Source: Citromicrobium bathyomarinum (GTDB lineage: Bacteria; Pseudomonadota; Alphaproteobacteria; Sphingomonadales; Sphingomonadaceae). From it: DNA of 64,000 bases. Within the stretch, counting starts at the first letter, position 1; the number at the start of each line of letters is the position of its first letter. This document shows positions 53,347 to 61,056 of this stretch, one piece after another. The notes beneath the pieces are model-generated. The model had not been told where the DNA came from, ran no database searches, and worked only from the letters and a program-made list of their open reading frames with translations. The stretch lies in NCBI RefSeq assembly GCF_021021475.1, contig NZ_JAINWL010000001.1:1116001-1180000 (forward strand), in the 5' to 3' direction. Both the position numbers and the translations under genes were made by a program.

Positions 53347-53727
53347 CTAGCCGAAGCGGAAATCGAGAATCCGGCCCGAGGAGCTGAAGGCGCAGGTGAA
53401 CTGGTCGCGCGACCGGTCGCGCACGTCGATCCGGCCCTGCACGGTAAAGACGCCGCGCTCGCGTTCCTCGGCATAGGTGATCTGGACCCGGCCATAGCGG
53501 CTTGCCTCGCGCCCGCAGGCGTTCACCGCCGCGCGCTCGAACTCGCTGTTCTGGCGGTAGGAATAGCCGTAGCCGTCACCATACCCGTCGCCATAGCCGC
53601 CACCAAAACCATCATTATAGCCGCCGCCCGGACCGTAGCCGTCATCGTAGCCATAGCCGGTGCCATAGGCGCAACCGCCCAGCAGCAGCGTGCCGGCGAG
53701 CAGAGCGGGAATCATCAGTTTACGCAT
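53347..53727 (-). CDS. Gly/Tyr/Asp-rich lipoprotein
   Basis: 126 residues. Lipobox LLLGGC near residue 18 after a short hydrophobic signal. Residues about 19-58 are a low-complexity GYGYDDGYGPGG-type stretch with GYGDGYG repeats. The conserved C-terminal part (FERAAVNACGREASRYGRVQ, YAEERERGVFTVQG, FTCAFSSSGRILDFRFG) has two Cys. GGGGAGAG precedes the ATG at 53727; longer starts (53742, 53769) lack this. The function is unknown; such proteins are common envelope lipoproteins in sphingomonads. Confidence 0.82.
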   Translation of the reverse strand: MRKLMIPALLAGTLLLGGCAYGTGYGYDDGYGPGGGYNDGFGGGYGDGYGDGYGYSYRQNSEFERAAVNACGREASRYGRVQITYAEERERGVFTVQGRIDVRDRSRDQFTCAFSSSGRILDFRFG

Positions 53728-53853
53728 GGAATCTCTCCCCATTGAATCGCGAGGCCACCAATCCCGCACCTGGAATGGAGTCTCTACGATCGGAGAAATC
53801 CTGTGTTCCCGCCGTGGCTTAGCAGCGCGAGGCTGAGCGGCGGGGTATGGGGC

Positions 53854-54321
53854 CTAGGGCGCGTGGGCATCGGCGATCGCGACCGCCAGCGCATCCGCCG
53901 CGTCCGCCCCGGCGATGGTCACCCCCGGCAGCAGCACCTTGAGCATCGCCTGCACCTGCCTCTTCTCCGCCGCGCCGGTGCCGACGACCGATTTCTTGAC
54001 GTAGCGCGCGGCATGTTCGCGCACGTCGAGCCCGTGCGCGCCGCACGCGGCCAGCACGCTGCCGCGCGCCTGCGCCAGCTTGAGCGTGGATTTGGGATTC
54101 TTGTTGAGGAAGATTTCCTCGCACGCCCCTCGCACGGGCCGATACTGCTCAATCACCACCGCCAGCTCGCGCTGCAGCTGCGCCAGCCGCTCGGTCATCG
54201 GCGCTTTCGCATCGGTCGCGATCTGCCCGTTAGCGATGTGGGAGAGGCGCGATCCCTCGCTGCGGATCACGCCCCAGCCGGTGCAGGTGAGCGAGGGATC
54301 GAGGCCGAGGATGATGGTCAT
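53854..54321 (-). CDS. ruvC: crossover junction endodeoxyribonuclease RuvC
   Basis: 155 residues, a little shorter than usual (160-175). It cuts Holliday junctions as a dimer. Active-site acids are visible: Asp in [13 protein letters not shown] (residue 7), Glu in [11 protein letters not shown] (about 67) and the terminal Asp pair in [15 protein letters not shown] (about 138-141). ruvA and ruvB do not follow on the visible strand. The upstream gene on the strand is yebC, separated by a hairpin-rich repeat. Confidence 0.94.
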   Translation of the reverse strand: MTIILGLDPSLTCTGWGVIRSEGSRLSHIANGQIATDAKAPMTERLAQLQRELAVVIEQYRPVRGACEEIFLNKNPKSTLKLAQARGSVLAACGAHGLDVREHAARYVKKSVVGTGAAEKRQVQAMLKVLLPGVTIAGADAADALAVAIADAHAP

Positions 54322-54329
54322 AATCTAAA

Positions 54330-54447
54330 CCCTCCCGCTCGCGGGAGGGTCGCGAGACTTGGCGAGCCCACGGCGAGACCTAGTCGCAGCGGGGTGGGCT
54401 CTCGCGAGCCCATGCCCACCCCCGGCCCCTCCCGCAAGCGGGAGGGG
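54330..54447. repeat. triple-hairpin intergenic element between yebC and ruvC
   Basis: Three stems occur in 118 bp: CCCTCCCGC/GCGGGAGGG (54330-54349), TGGGCTC/GAGCCCA (54395-54412) and CCCCTCCCGC/GCGGGAGGGG (54426-54447). The outer two are near-identical units in tandem and inverted form. This is the kind of repetitive extragenic palindrome dispersed in genomes of this group. Confidence 0.75.
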
Positions 54448-54458
54448 AGCGGTCTGGC

Positions 54459-55202
54459 CTAGTCCAGCTTCTCCATCACCTCGTCGGAGATGTCGTAGTT
54501 GCCCCAGACGGTCTGCACGTCGTCGTCATCGTCGAGCGCGTCGATCAGCTTCAGGAGCGTGCCCGCGTTCTTCTCGTCCATGTCGACGGTCAGGTTGGGC
54601 TTCCACGCCAGCTTCACGGTCTCGGCCGAACCGAGCGATTTTTCGAGCGCTTCGGCGACCGCGTGCAGGTCGTCGGGCGCGGTCCAGATTTCGTGGCCGT
54701 CATCGGTGCTGGCGATATCTTCCGCGCCCGCTTCCAGCGCGGCTTCCAGCACCTTTTCCTCGTCGCCCGCATCGGCGGGATAGACGATCAGGCCGAGCCG
54801 TTCGAACCCGTGCGCAACCGAACCTTCGGTGCCCAGGTTGCCGCCGTTCTTGGAGAACGCGGTGCGGATATTGGTCGCGGTGCGGTTGCGGTTGTCGGTC
54901 AGCGCCTCGACGATGATCGCGCTGCCGCCCGGGCCGTAGCCTTCGTAACGCACTTCCTCGTAGTTATCGCCGTCATTGGCGGAGGCCTTGTCGATCGCGC
55001 GCTGGATATTGTCCTTGGGCATCGACTGCGCCTTGGCCGCGTTGACCGCGAGCCGCAGGCGCGGGTTCATGTCCGGATCGGGCATGCCCATCTTCGCCGC
55101 GACGGTGATCTCGCGGGAAAGCTTGGAAAACAGGTTGGACCGTTTCTTGTCCTGCGCACCCTTGCGGTGCATGATGTTCTTGAATTTGGAATGGCCTGCC
55201 AT
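54459..55202 (-). CDS. yebC: YebC/PmpR-family regulator
   Basis: 247 residues. [20 protein letters not shown] is the invariant N-terminus; [20 protein letters not shown] and [11 protein letters not shown] follow. Members bind DNA as transcription regulators or help ribosomes at proline-rich sites. The start at 55202 is set by the conserved sequence; a longer open frame exists upstream without conservation. The gene is usually found near ruvC, as here. Confidence 0.95.
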   Translation of the reverse strand: MAGHSKFKNIMHRKGAQDKKRSNLFSKLSREITVAAKMGMPDPDMNPRLRLAVNAAKAQSMPKDNIQRAIDKASANDGDNYEEVRYEGYGPGGSAIIVEALTDNRNRTATNIRTAFSKNGGNLGTEGSVAHGFERLGLIVYPADAGDEEKVLEAALEAGAEDIASTDDGHEIWTAPDDLHAVAEALEKSLGSAETVKLAWKPNLTVDMDEKNAGTLLKLIDALDDDDDVQTVWGNYDISDEVMEKLD

Positions 55203-55330
55203 GGGAACCTGCAAAAAGTGATGCTTTTCAGGGACCCCGGACTGGAGCCCCGTCAGACAGTCGGCACTAGCGAAGGTCGGCGCGAACGACAACGCCGTGT
55301 CGCCTGCGCGTTTCGATTGGACAGTGCGAA

Positions 55331-55681
55331 CTAGATCCGCACCGCGGTACCGCTGGCGCTCACCATCAGCATCGAACCGGTATCGCCGATCACCTCGTAA
55401 TCGAGATCGACCCCGACCACCGCATTGGCGCCCAGCTTCTGCGCCTCGGCCTGCATTTCCTGAATCGCGTCGTGGCGCGCTTCTTTCAGCACCTTTTCAT
55501 AGGAGCCTGCGCGCCCGCCCACGATGTCGCGGATGCCCGCGAACAGGTCGCGGAACATGTTCGCGCCGATGATCGCCTCGCCGGTCACGATGCCGAGGTA
55601 ATCCTGCACCGGGCGCCCTTCGACGGTGGGCGTGGTGGTGACGATGATGCCGCTCTCGGCGGTCTTCCACGGGCTAGCCAT
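55331..55681 (-). CDS. YbjQ-family (UPF0145) protein
   Basis: 116 residues. [20 protein letters not shown] near the start (about 14-33), [21 protein letters not shown] and [20 protein letters not shown] are the family's signature segments; it is predicted to form a pentameric metal-binding fold. No signal. Its first codons overlap the 3' end of the SDR gene by 8 bp, so it is co-transcribed with it. Confidence 0.9.
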   Translation of the reverse strand: MASPWKTAESGIIVTTTPTVEGRPVQDYLGIVTGEAIIGANMFRDLFAGIRDIVGGRAGSYEKVLKEARHDAIQEMQAEAQKLGANAVVGVDLDYEVIGDTGSMLMVSASGTAVRI

Positions 55682-56549
55682 TGACGATGATTCCTCCGTT
55701 GGGGTGCAGTACCTGGCCCGACATATAGGACGAATCCTCGCAGGCAAGGAAGAGGAAGGCGGGCGCGACCTCGTTGGGCTGGCCGGGGCGGCCCATCGGC
55801 GTATCCTCGCCGAAATCGTCCATGTTCTCCGGCGGCTGACCGCCCATGGGGTTGAGCGGGGTCCAGATCGGGCCCGGCGCGACGGCGTTCACGCGGATGC
55901 CATCCTCGATCAGGTTCTCGGACAGCGAGCGGGTGAAGGCTGTGATCGCGCCTTTGGTGGCGCTGTAATCGAGCAGGATCGGCGCCCCCTTGTACATCGT
56001 CACGCTGGTGCAGTTGACGATCGCCGCGCCCTTCTTCAGGTGCGGGCGCGCGGCCTGCACGAGGTAGAACTGGCTGAAGATGTTGGTCTGGAAGGTGCGC
56101 TGGAGCTGCTGCGCGGTGATGTCGGTCACATCCTCGTCGGGATGTTGTTCACCCGCATTGTTGACCAGCACATCCAGCGCGCCGAAGCGGTCGATCACAG
56201 CGTCGATCAGCCCCTGGCAGTGGTCCGGATCGCCCAGGTCGCCGGCGGAGAGCATGACCTCAGCCCCCTCGGCCTCGCACGCCTCGCGGGTGATGTTCGC
56301 ATCGTCATGCTCTTCGAGATAGGCGATCGCGACATTCGCGCCCTCGCGCGCGAACAGCACCGCGACCGCGCGGCCGATGCCGCTGTCGGCACCCGTCACC
56401 AGCGCGGTCTTGCCTTTCAGCCGCCCCGATCCGGGATAGCGCGGCTGCCACTGCGGCTTCTTGTCGAGGTCGGTCTCGTGCCCCGGCATCCGCGGTTCTT
56501 CGGATGTCTCGGGGACGAAGGCGGTGTCGGTTTCGGTCGGCTGGGTCAT
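55674..56549 (-). CDS. SDR-family oxidoreductase, general stress protein 39 type
   Basis: 291 residues. NAD(P)-binding [23 protein letters not shown] and catalytic YSATKGA are clear. A 45-residue N-terminal extension with [20 protein letters not shown] is characteristic of the GSP39/YdaD-YhdF subgroup, whose expression is part of general stress responses. The substrate is unknown. A possible EcfG-type promoter lies upstream (56588-56613); AAGGA is 9 nt before the ATG. Overlaps the YbjQ gene. Confidence 0.9.
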   Translation of the reverse strand: MTQPTETDTAFVPETSEEPRMPGHETDLDKKPQWQPRYPGSGRLKGKTALVTGADSGIGRAVAVLFAREGANVAIAYLEEHDDANITREACEAEGAEVMLSAGDLGDPDHCQGLIDAVIDRFGALDVLVNNAGEQHPDEDVTDITAQQLQRTFQTNIFSQFYLVQAARPHLKKGAAIVNCTSVTMYKGAPILLDYSATKGAITAFTRSLSENLIEDGIRVNAVAPGPIWTPLNPMGGQPPENMDDFGEDTPMGRPGQPNEVAPAFLFLACEDSSYMSGQVLHPNGGIIVNG

Positions 56550-56587
56550 CGGCGGGCATCCTTGAAAAGAGGGGCTTTTCCTCTCTC

Positions 56588-56613
56588 AAGCAGCGCCCCG
56601 CCCGATGGGTTCC
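56588..56613 (-). promoter_or_regulatory. possible EcfG (general stress sigma) promoter of the SDR gene
   Basis: On the minus strand GGAAC (56609-56613) is followed after exactly 17 bp by GCTT (56588-56591). The alphaproteobacterial EcfG consensus is GGAAC-N16/17-CGTT; the -10 side is imperfect. The stress-type SDR downstream is a typical target. Confidence 0.35.
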
Positions 56614-56644
56614 GGCACCCGCTTTTGTTAAGCGGGCAAGCCGG
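56612..56644 (-). terminator. stem-loop just after gapR
   Basis: CCCGCTT (56618-56624) pairs with AAGCGGG (56630-56636) around a TTGTT loop, and CCGG at both outer ends can extend the stem. It begins 2 bp beyond the gapR stop. There is no T-run, so termination is uncertain; it may instead be a 3' stabiliser. Confidence 0.45.
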
Positions 56645-56645
56645 C

Positions 56646-56882
56646 TCAACCCATGCCGAGCGCGGCCTTGTAGGTGTCGAGGATCATTTCCTGTTCGCTG
56701 CGGTCGTCGGGCTTCATCTTCCGCAGGCGCACGATCTGGCGCATGATCTTGGGGTCGTAACCGACCGCCTTGGCCTCGGCATAGACGTCGCGGATATCGT
56801 CGGCGATGCCCTTCTTCTCTTCTTCGAGGCGTTCGATGCGCTCGATCAGCAGGCGCAGGCGGTCGTCGGTGGTCTCGGCCAT
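56646..56882 (-). CDS. gapR: GapR-family (DUF2312) nucleoid-associated protein
   Basis: 78 residues. The two-helix coiled coil [19 protein letters not shown] (about 8-26) and the region [20 protein letters not shown] with [15 protein letters not shown] are the DUF2312 signature. GapR forms a clamp on overtwisted DNA ahead of replication and transcription, and is essential in Caulobacter. A GGAG-like GGAGATTACCCCCAAATG context precedes the start. Confidence 0.93.
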   Translation of the reverse strand: MAETTDDRLRLLIERIERLEEEKKGIADDIRDVYAEAKAVGYDPKIMRQIVRLRKMKPDDRSEQEMILDTYKAALGMG

Positions 56883-56964
56883 TTGGGGGTAATCTCCGGT
56901 AAGGGGTAGAATCGGTCGGCCGCTGGGTAGCCAGCAGGCACCGGATCGTGAACCCGGCGCGTGC

Positions 56965-57276
56965 CTAATCCACGCGATTCTTCTTGAGGCTCGCTTCCAT
57001 CCGGTCGAGCTGTTCCTGCGTGGCCGGTGTCTGCCGGGTCGCCTTCCACTCGTCCTGCGGCATTCCGTGGATCAGTTCGCGCGCCTGCGCCTTGTCGCCG
57101 TCATAGCCTGCATCGCGGATCCAGTCCGCCAGGCAATTGCGGCAGAAGCCGGAAAGCCCCATCAGATCGATGTTCTGTGCATCGTGGCGATGGCGCAGGT
57201 GGCGCACCAGCCGCCGGAACGCGGCGGCGGCGACCGCATCGTCCAGCTGGTCGAGGGGATCGGGTGATTGCGCCAT
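56965..57276 (-). CDS. DUF1244-domain protein
   Basis: 103 residues. [33 protein letters not shown] (two Cys), [19 protein letters not shown] are the family motif; the proteins are small and helical. The function is unknown. The frame remains open far upstream, antisense to pyk, but the start at 57276 matches the family. Divergent from pyk with a 55-bp spacer. Confidence 0.9.
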   Translation of the reverse strand: MAQSPDPLDQLDDAVAAAAFRRLVRHLRHRHDAQNIDLMGLSGFCRNCLADWIRDAGYDGDKAQARELIHGMPQDEWKATRQTPATQEQLDRMEASLKKNRVD

Positions 57277-57331
57277 GGCGGGGCTCCTTTGGCTCTTGTC
57301 TTGCAACATTCCCCTGCCATAGCCTCCGGTC

Positions 57332-58810
57332 ATGCCCAAGCCCGATCCCCAGCTCAGCCCCAGAAGCCGCAAGGTCAAGATCCTCGCCACCGTCGGCCCC
57401 GCCAGCAGCGACCCGGAGATGCTGCGCCGCCTGTTCCGTGCCGGGGTCGATGCGTTCCGCGTCAACATGAGCCATGGCGAGCAGGCGACCCACGCGAAGA
57501 CCATCGCCGCGATCCGCGCGCTGGAGAAGGAATTCGACCGCCCGATCGCGATCCTCGCCGATCTACAGGGGCCCAAACTGCGCGTCGGCACTTTCAGGGA
57601 CGGGAAGGCAGTGATCCGCCATTCGGGGCACTTCACGCTCGATCGCGACCCGACGCCGGGCGACGAAACCCGCGTCCACCTGCCCCACCCCGAGCTGTTC
57701 GGCATTCTCGAAAAGGGCCAGCGGCTGCTGATCAACGATGGCAAGATCCGCCTCAAGGTGATCCGCGCGGACGAGGACGCGATTTTGTGTTCGGCCGAAG
57801 TCGGCGGGGTCATCTCCGACCGCAAGGGCGTCAACGTGCCAGATGCCGAAATCCCGATCCCCGCACTGACCGACAAGGACCGCAAGGATCTGGCCTTCGC
57901 GTGCGAACAGGGCGCGGACTGGATCGCATTGAGCTTCGTCCAGCGGCCCGAGGATGTGGCCGAAGCGCGCAAGCTGATGACCGCGACCGACGGGATGATG
58001 CCCGCGCTGTGCGCCAAGATCGAAAAGCCCAGCGCGGTGCGCCGTCTGAAAGAGATCGTCGAACTGTCCGACGGGATCATGGTCGCGCGCGGCGATCTGG
58101 GCGTGGAGCTCGATCCCGAAGACGTGCCCCCGCTGCAGAAGCGGATCGTCGACATGACCCGGCAGGCGGGCAAGCCGGTGATCGTGGCGACGCAGATGCT
58201 CGAATCGATGATCGAGAGCCCTGCGCCGACGCGCGCCGAAGTCTCCGATGTCGCCAACGCGGTGTACGACGGCGCAGATGCGGTGATGCTCAGCGCCGAG
58301 ACTGCGGCGGGCGAATGGCCCGAGGAAACCGTCGCCATCATGGACCGGATCGTGACCAAGGTGGAGCAGGACGAGGGCTATCGCGCGCGGATGAAGTTCC
58401 TCGAGACGAAGGCCGATCCGACCACCGCCGACGCGCTCAGCCATGCCTGTTCGACCATTGCCGAGACGGTCAGCGTGGCGGCGATCACCGTGTTCACCTT
58501 CTCCGGATCGACCGCGCGGCGCGTCGCGCGCGAGCGGCCTTCGGTGCCGATGCTGGTGCTGACCCCGCAGAAACGGGTCGCCCGGCGGGTTGCGCTGCTG
58601 TGGGGCGCGCACGCGGTGGTGACGCGCGACATTCACAGCTTCGAAGAGATGATCGGCAAGGGCAAGCGGATGGCGCTGCGCCACGGCTTCGGCAAGGCGG
58701 GCAACAAGCTGATCGTGCTCGCGGGGGTGCCCTTCGGCACCCCGGGCAGCACCAACCTGCTGCATGTCGTCTCGCTCAGCGGCGACGAGCTGGAAAAACA
58801 CCAAGGTTGA
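57332..58810 (+). CDS. pyk: pyruvate kinase
   Basis: 492 residues. It converts phosphoenolpyruvate and ADP to pyruvate and ATP. KVKILATVGPASSDPEMLRR, FRVNMSHG, ADLQGPKLRVG, and the active-site strand MPALCAKIEKPSAVRRL followed by DGIMVARGDLGVELD are diagnostic. MLESMIESPAPTRAEVSDVA is the C-terminal side of the barrel. Last ordinary gene before the AT-richer island; the island's first ORF starts 15 bp after this stop. Confidence 0.97.
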   Translation: MPKPDPQLSPRSRKVKILATVGPASSDPEMLRRLFRAGVDAFRVNMSHGEQATHAKTIAAIRALEKEFDRPIAILADLQGPKLRVGTFRDGKAVIRHSGHFTLDRDPTPGDETRVHLPHPELFGILEKGQRLLINDGKIRLKVIRADEDAILCSAEVGGVISDRKGVNVPDAEIPIPALTDKDRKDLAFACEQGADWIALSFVQRPEDVAEARKLMTATDGMMPALCAKIEKPSAVRRLKEIVELSDGIMVARGDLGVELDPEDVPPLQKRIVDMTRQAGKPVIVATQMLESMIESPAPTRAEVSDVANAVYDGADAVMLSAETAAGEWPEETVAIMDRIVTKVEQDEGYRARMKFLETKADPTTADALSHACSTIAETVSVAAITVFTFSGSTARRVARERPSVPMLVLTPQKRVARRVALLWGAHAVVTRDIHSFEEMIGKGKRMALRHGFGKAGNKLIVLAGVPFGTPGSTNLLHVVSLSGDELEKHQG

Positions 58811-58825
58811 TGTCAATGCTATGCC

Positions 58826-59788
58826 ATGTCGATCGAAGATAGTGAATTCGATGAGCTAGAGAAGAAGCTCAGGCCAAACCGAAAGAGCGCACTGGTTAAG
58901 GTCGATGAACGCATAAGACAGCTCGAACGGTTCCGGTTTTGGTTTGTCGTGATCGCGATTGGCGGGACGATCCTTCTCGCCGTTTCACGCAGCTTCCAAG
59001 TTGAAGGCTTGCTTTGGCTCGGGGTCGGCATGTCAGCTGTAGGTTTGGTTTTGACTGCCGCTATCGATTATCGAAAAATCGATTTGACCAAATATTTTAC
59101 GTTGGCTGAAGATACCGCATTAACGGCGATCGAAGCCGGTAGAAAGCTTGAAGCGGTAATTGCTGAACGGTCTGTATTGGATCGTAAGAGGCTAGCTTAT
59201 CGCGAAGCAGCCAATGCAATGCGCGAAGGCTTGGAGCAGTCCTTATTATCCCCAACTTCCACCCTCGTGACAGCTCTTGAGTTCATGCTGCAGAGCGCCG
59301 AACCAAAATTGATTGAAGCAATTGGATTAGAAGGTAGCGAAGGCTGGGCGATTTCGATTTTCATGCGAACAGGGAATGGCGGATCGGCGAGAATGTCGCC
59401 GGTTTGCGGTATCCGCTCAAAACTCCTTCCGCCTCCGACACGACCACGCGCATGGCCAAAGAACAAGGGATTGGTCGGCGTCGTTTGGCATACCGGCCGA
59501 GATGCGATCATCGCGGATTACACCGACCCCCAAGTCCTTCAAGATTACCCGGTGCCAACCGACCTGAAGCGTACCACTGACGCGGAAAGGTATGCTTCGA
59601 TGGCCGGCATCCCTGTCATCGTCGGACCTGACCAGAAAATCAGGGGCGTGGTCGCTGCATCGACCGATGCCAAGGGTCGGTTCAAACGCGACCCTCAGAA
59701 CAATCTGGCACAGTCCGTTGATACGGTAAGGATGGTGGCGAAATTTGTTGCATTGGCAATCGCAAGCTTCGACGCGCGGGATAATTAG
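58826..59788 (+). CDS. two-TM membrane protein with C-terminal GAF-like domain (unrecognised)
   Basis: 320 residues. Residues 1-35 are charged and helical (FDELEKKLRPNRKSALVKVD); two membrane segments, about 37-53 (FRFWFVVIAIGGTILLA) and 61-80 (GLLWLGVGMSAVGLVLTAAI), form a hairpin. A helical linker leads to a C-terminal domain from about 140 whose GLVGVVWHTGRDAIIADY and GIPVIVGPDQKIRGVVAAST resemble a GAF domain. The codon use has many A/T third positions, unlike all neighbours, so recent acquisition is likely. No ribosome site is evident; translation may depend on pyk. Not matched to a family. Confidence 0.6.
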   Translation: MSIEDSEFDELEKKLRPNRKSALVKVDERIRQLERFRFWFVVIAIGGTILLAVSRSFQVEGLLWLGVGMSAVGLVLTAAIDYRKIDLTKYFTLAEDTALTAIEAGRKLEAVIAERSVLDRKRLAYREAANAMREGLEQSLLSPTSTLVTALEFMLQSAEPKLIEAIGLEGSEGWAISIFMRTGNGGSARMSPVCGIRSKLLPPPTRPRAWPKNKGLVGVVWHTGRDAIIADYTDPQVLQDYPVPTDLKRTTDAERYASMAGIPVIVGPDQKIRGVVAASTDAKGRFKRDPQNNLAQSVDTVRMVAKFVALAIASFDARDN

Positions 59789-59789
59789 A

Positions 59790-59817
59790 TTGAAGATTCC
59801 GGAGCAATTGTTATAAA
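59790..59817 (+). promoter_or_regulatory. near-consensus sigma-70 promoter in the island
   Basis: TTGAAG (59790-59795), a 16-bp spacer and TATAAA (59812-59817). The ATG of the next ORF is 7 bp after the -10 box, so a transcript would begin at or right next to the start codon (leaderless). One of the better promoter matches in the window. Confidence 0.5.
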
Positions 59818-59823
59818 TTCAGC

Positions 59824-60024
59824 ATGCGCAGCGATAGCAAGATCATCGGAATTGACACCGATCCCTTCGAGGACATCGATCGCAAGCTCCAAGTTGCGAT
59901 CGCCGAGGCAGCACAAGCGAAGTTCGAGCACCGCGGCAATACCGGGGAAGCTCTGGCAAAGGTCCATCGCTTAATGGACCAGCGTGCAAACCTCGGATCA
60001 AGGGGTATGCGGGCCCTAGGCTAG
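59824..60024 (+). CDS. 66-residue ORF of unknown function
   Basis: MRSDSKIIGIDTDPFEDIDR at the start, then a helical middle (KLQVAIAEAAQAKFEHRG) and RVHRLMDQRANLGSRG-like end (its residues are AKVHRLMDQRANLGSRGMRALG in two parts). No TM segment or signal. No Shine-Dalgarno site within reach but a promoter just upstream. Follows the GAF-like gene by 35 bp and overlaps the convergent deacetylase gene by 4 bp within a palindrome. I do not recognise it; it may be a cognate partner of the membrane protein. Confidence 0.4.
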   Translation: MRSDSKIIGIDTDPFEDIDRKLQVAIAEAAQAKFEHRGNTGEALAKVHRLMDQRANLGSRGMRALG

Positions 60025-60028
60025 GGCC
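60012..60028. terminator. palindrome at overlapping 3' ends
   Basis: GGCCCTAG and CTAGGGCC are separated by one base, an inverted repeat of 8 bp. The stop codons of the plus-strand 66-residue ORF and of the minus-strand deacetylase gene both lie inside it. It could fold in either transcript and act as a bidirectional barrier; no T-run follows. Confidence 0.45.
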
Positions 60029-61049
60029 GAATTCCGGACTGAGAATCAAACCCTTCCAGAAACGCCGCGACGTTCGCGCCCAGCGCATCGACCGCGTAGC
60101 CGCCTTCCATCACCACCAGCGCCGGCAGGTCGAGCGTGGCGATCATCCCGCCCATCGTGGCGTAATCCTCTCGCTTTAGCTTGAAATGCGAGATCGGGTC
60201 TTCGGCGAAGGTATCCGCGCCGTAGGAGACGATCAGCAGGTCCGGCCCATGCGCGCGCACCGCGTCCAGCGCGGTATCGAGCGCGGGCGCATAGCCCGAC
60301 CAGTCGGTCCCCTGCGGCAGTGGCAGATTGAGCGTCGCGCCCTCGCCCTGCCCGCTCCCGCGCTCGTCGGCATGGCCCCAGTAGAAGGGAAAATCGGTCT
60401 TCGGATCGGCGTGGATCGAAGCAAACAACACCTCGCCATCATCGTAGAAGATGTCCTGTGTGCCGTTGCCGTGGTGGTAATCGACATCGAGGATCGCGAT
60501 CCGGCGCACCCCACGCGCCTGCGCTGCGCGCGCGGCGATGGCGGCGTTGTTGAGGTAGCAATAGCCGCCCATGTAATCCGCCCCGCAATGGTGCCCGGGC
60601 GGGCGACACAGCGCGAGGGCAGCGTTGTCTCCGCCCAGTACGGCATCGAGCGCGGTCAGCGCGCTTTGCGCTCCGCCATAGGCCGCTGCCCACGTTCCGG
60701 CGGCGATCGGGGTCGAGGCGTCCATCGAGAAGGCCCCGATCTTCGCGTCGATCCTGTCGAGCGCCAGCGCGCGGCGTGCGACCACCGGGAAGACATAGCC
60801 CATCGCATCGCCCTCACGTCCGGCGGCGAGCCACAGGTCGTGCGCCTCGCGCAGGAAGGCGGCATAGGCGGGGTCGTGGACCGCGAGGATCGGCTCGATC
60901 CCGAAGTCGCGCGCGGGTTCTCCCGGGCCGAGCGCGTCGAGCAGCGCGGCGAAGCGCGCGGGGCTTTCGGCAAAGTCCATCCACCCGCCATTATGCAGTT
61001 CGCGCTGCGGCGCGTGGCGCGCCTGTCCCGGATCGGAAAAGTGCCGCAT
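60021..61049 (-). CDS. histone deacetylase-family protein, acetylpolyamine amidohydrolase-like
   Basis: 342 residues. The zinc-site motifs are RPPGHHCGADYMGGYCYLNN (active-site His pair), ILDVDYHHGNGTQDI and SYGADTFAEDP. The N-terminal MRHFSDPGQARHAPQREL and HNGGWMDFAESPARF resemble acetylpolyamine aminohydrolases, so deacetylation of polyamines is a likely reaction. The start at 61049 is 7 bp after the gltX stop; an in-frame upstream ATG would overlap gltX. Cytosolic. Confidence 0.88.
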   Translation of the reverse strand: MRHFSDPGQARHAPQRELHNGGWMDFAESPARFAALLDALGPGEPARDFGIEPILAVHDPAYAAFLREAHDLWLAAGREGDAMGYVFPVVARRALALDRIDAKIGAFSMDASTPIAAGTWAAAYGGAQSALTALDAVLGGDNAALALCRPPGHHCGADYMGGYCYLNNAAIAARAAQARGVRRIAILDVDYHHGNGTQDIFYDDGEVLFASIHADPKTDFPFYWGHADERGSGQGEGATLNLPLPQGTDWSGYAPALDTALDAVRAHGPDLLIVSYGADTFAEDPISHFKLKREDYATMGGMIATLDLPALVVMEGGYAVDALGANVAAFLEGFDSQSGIRP

Positions 61050-61056
61050 GGTGAGC

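Noticed and set aside
57277-58359. Upstream extension of the DUF1244 frame, antisense to pyk
   Set aside because: The family N-terminus starts at 57276; the extension is the pyk complement and Ser/Arg rich.
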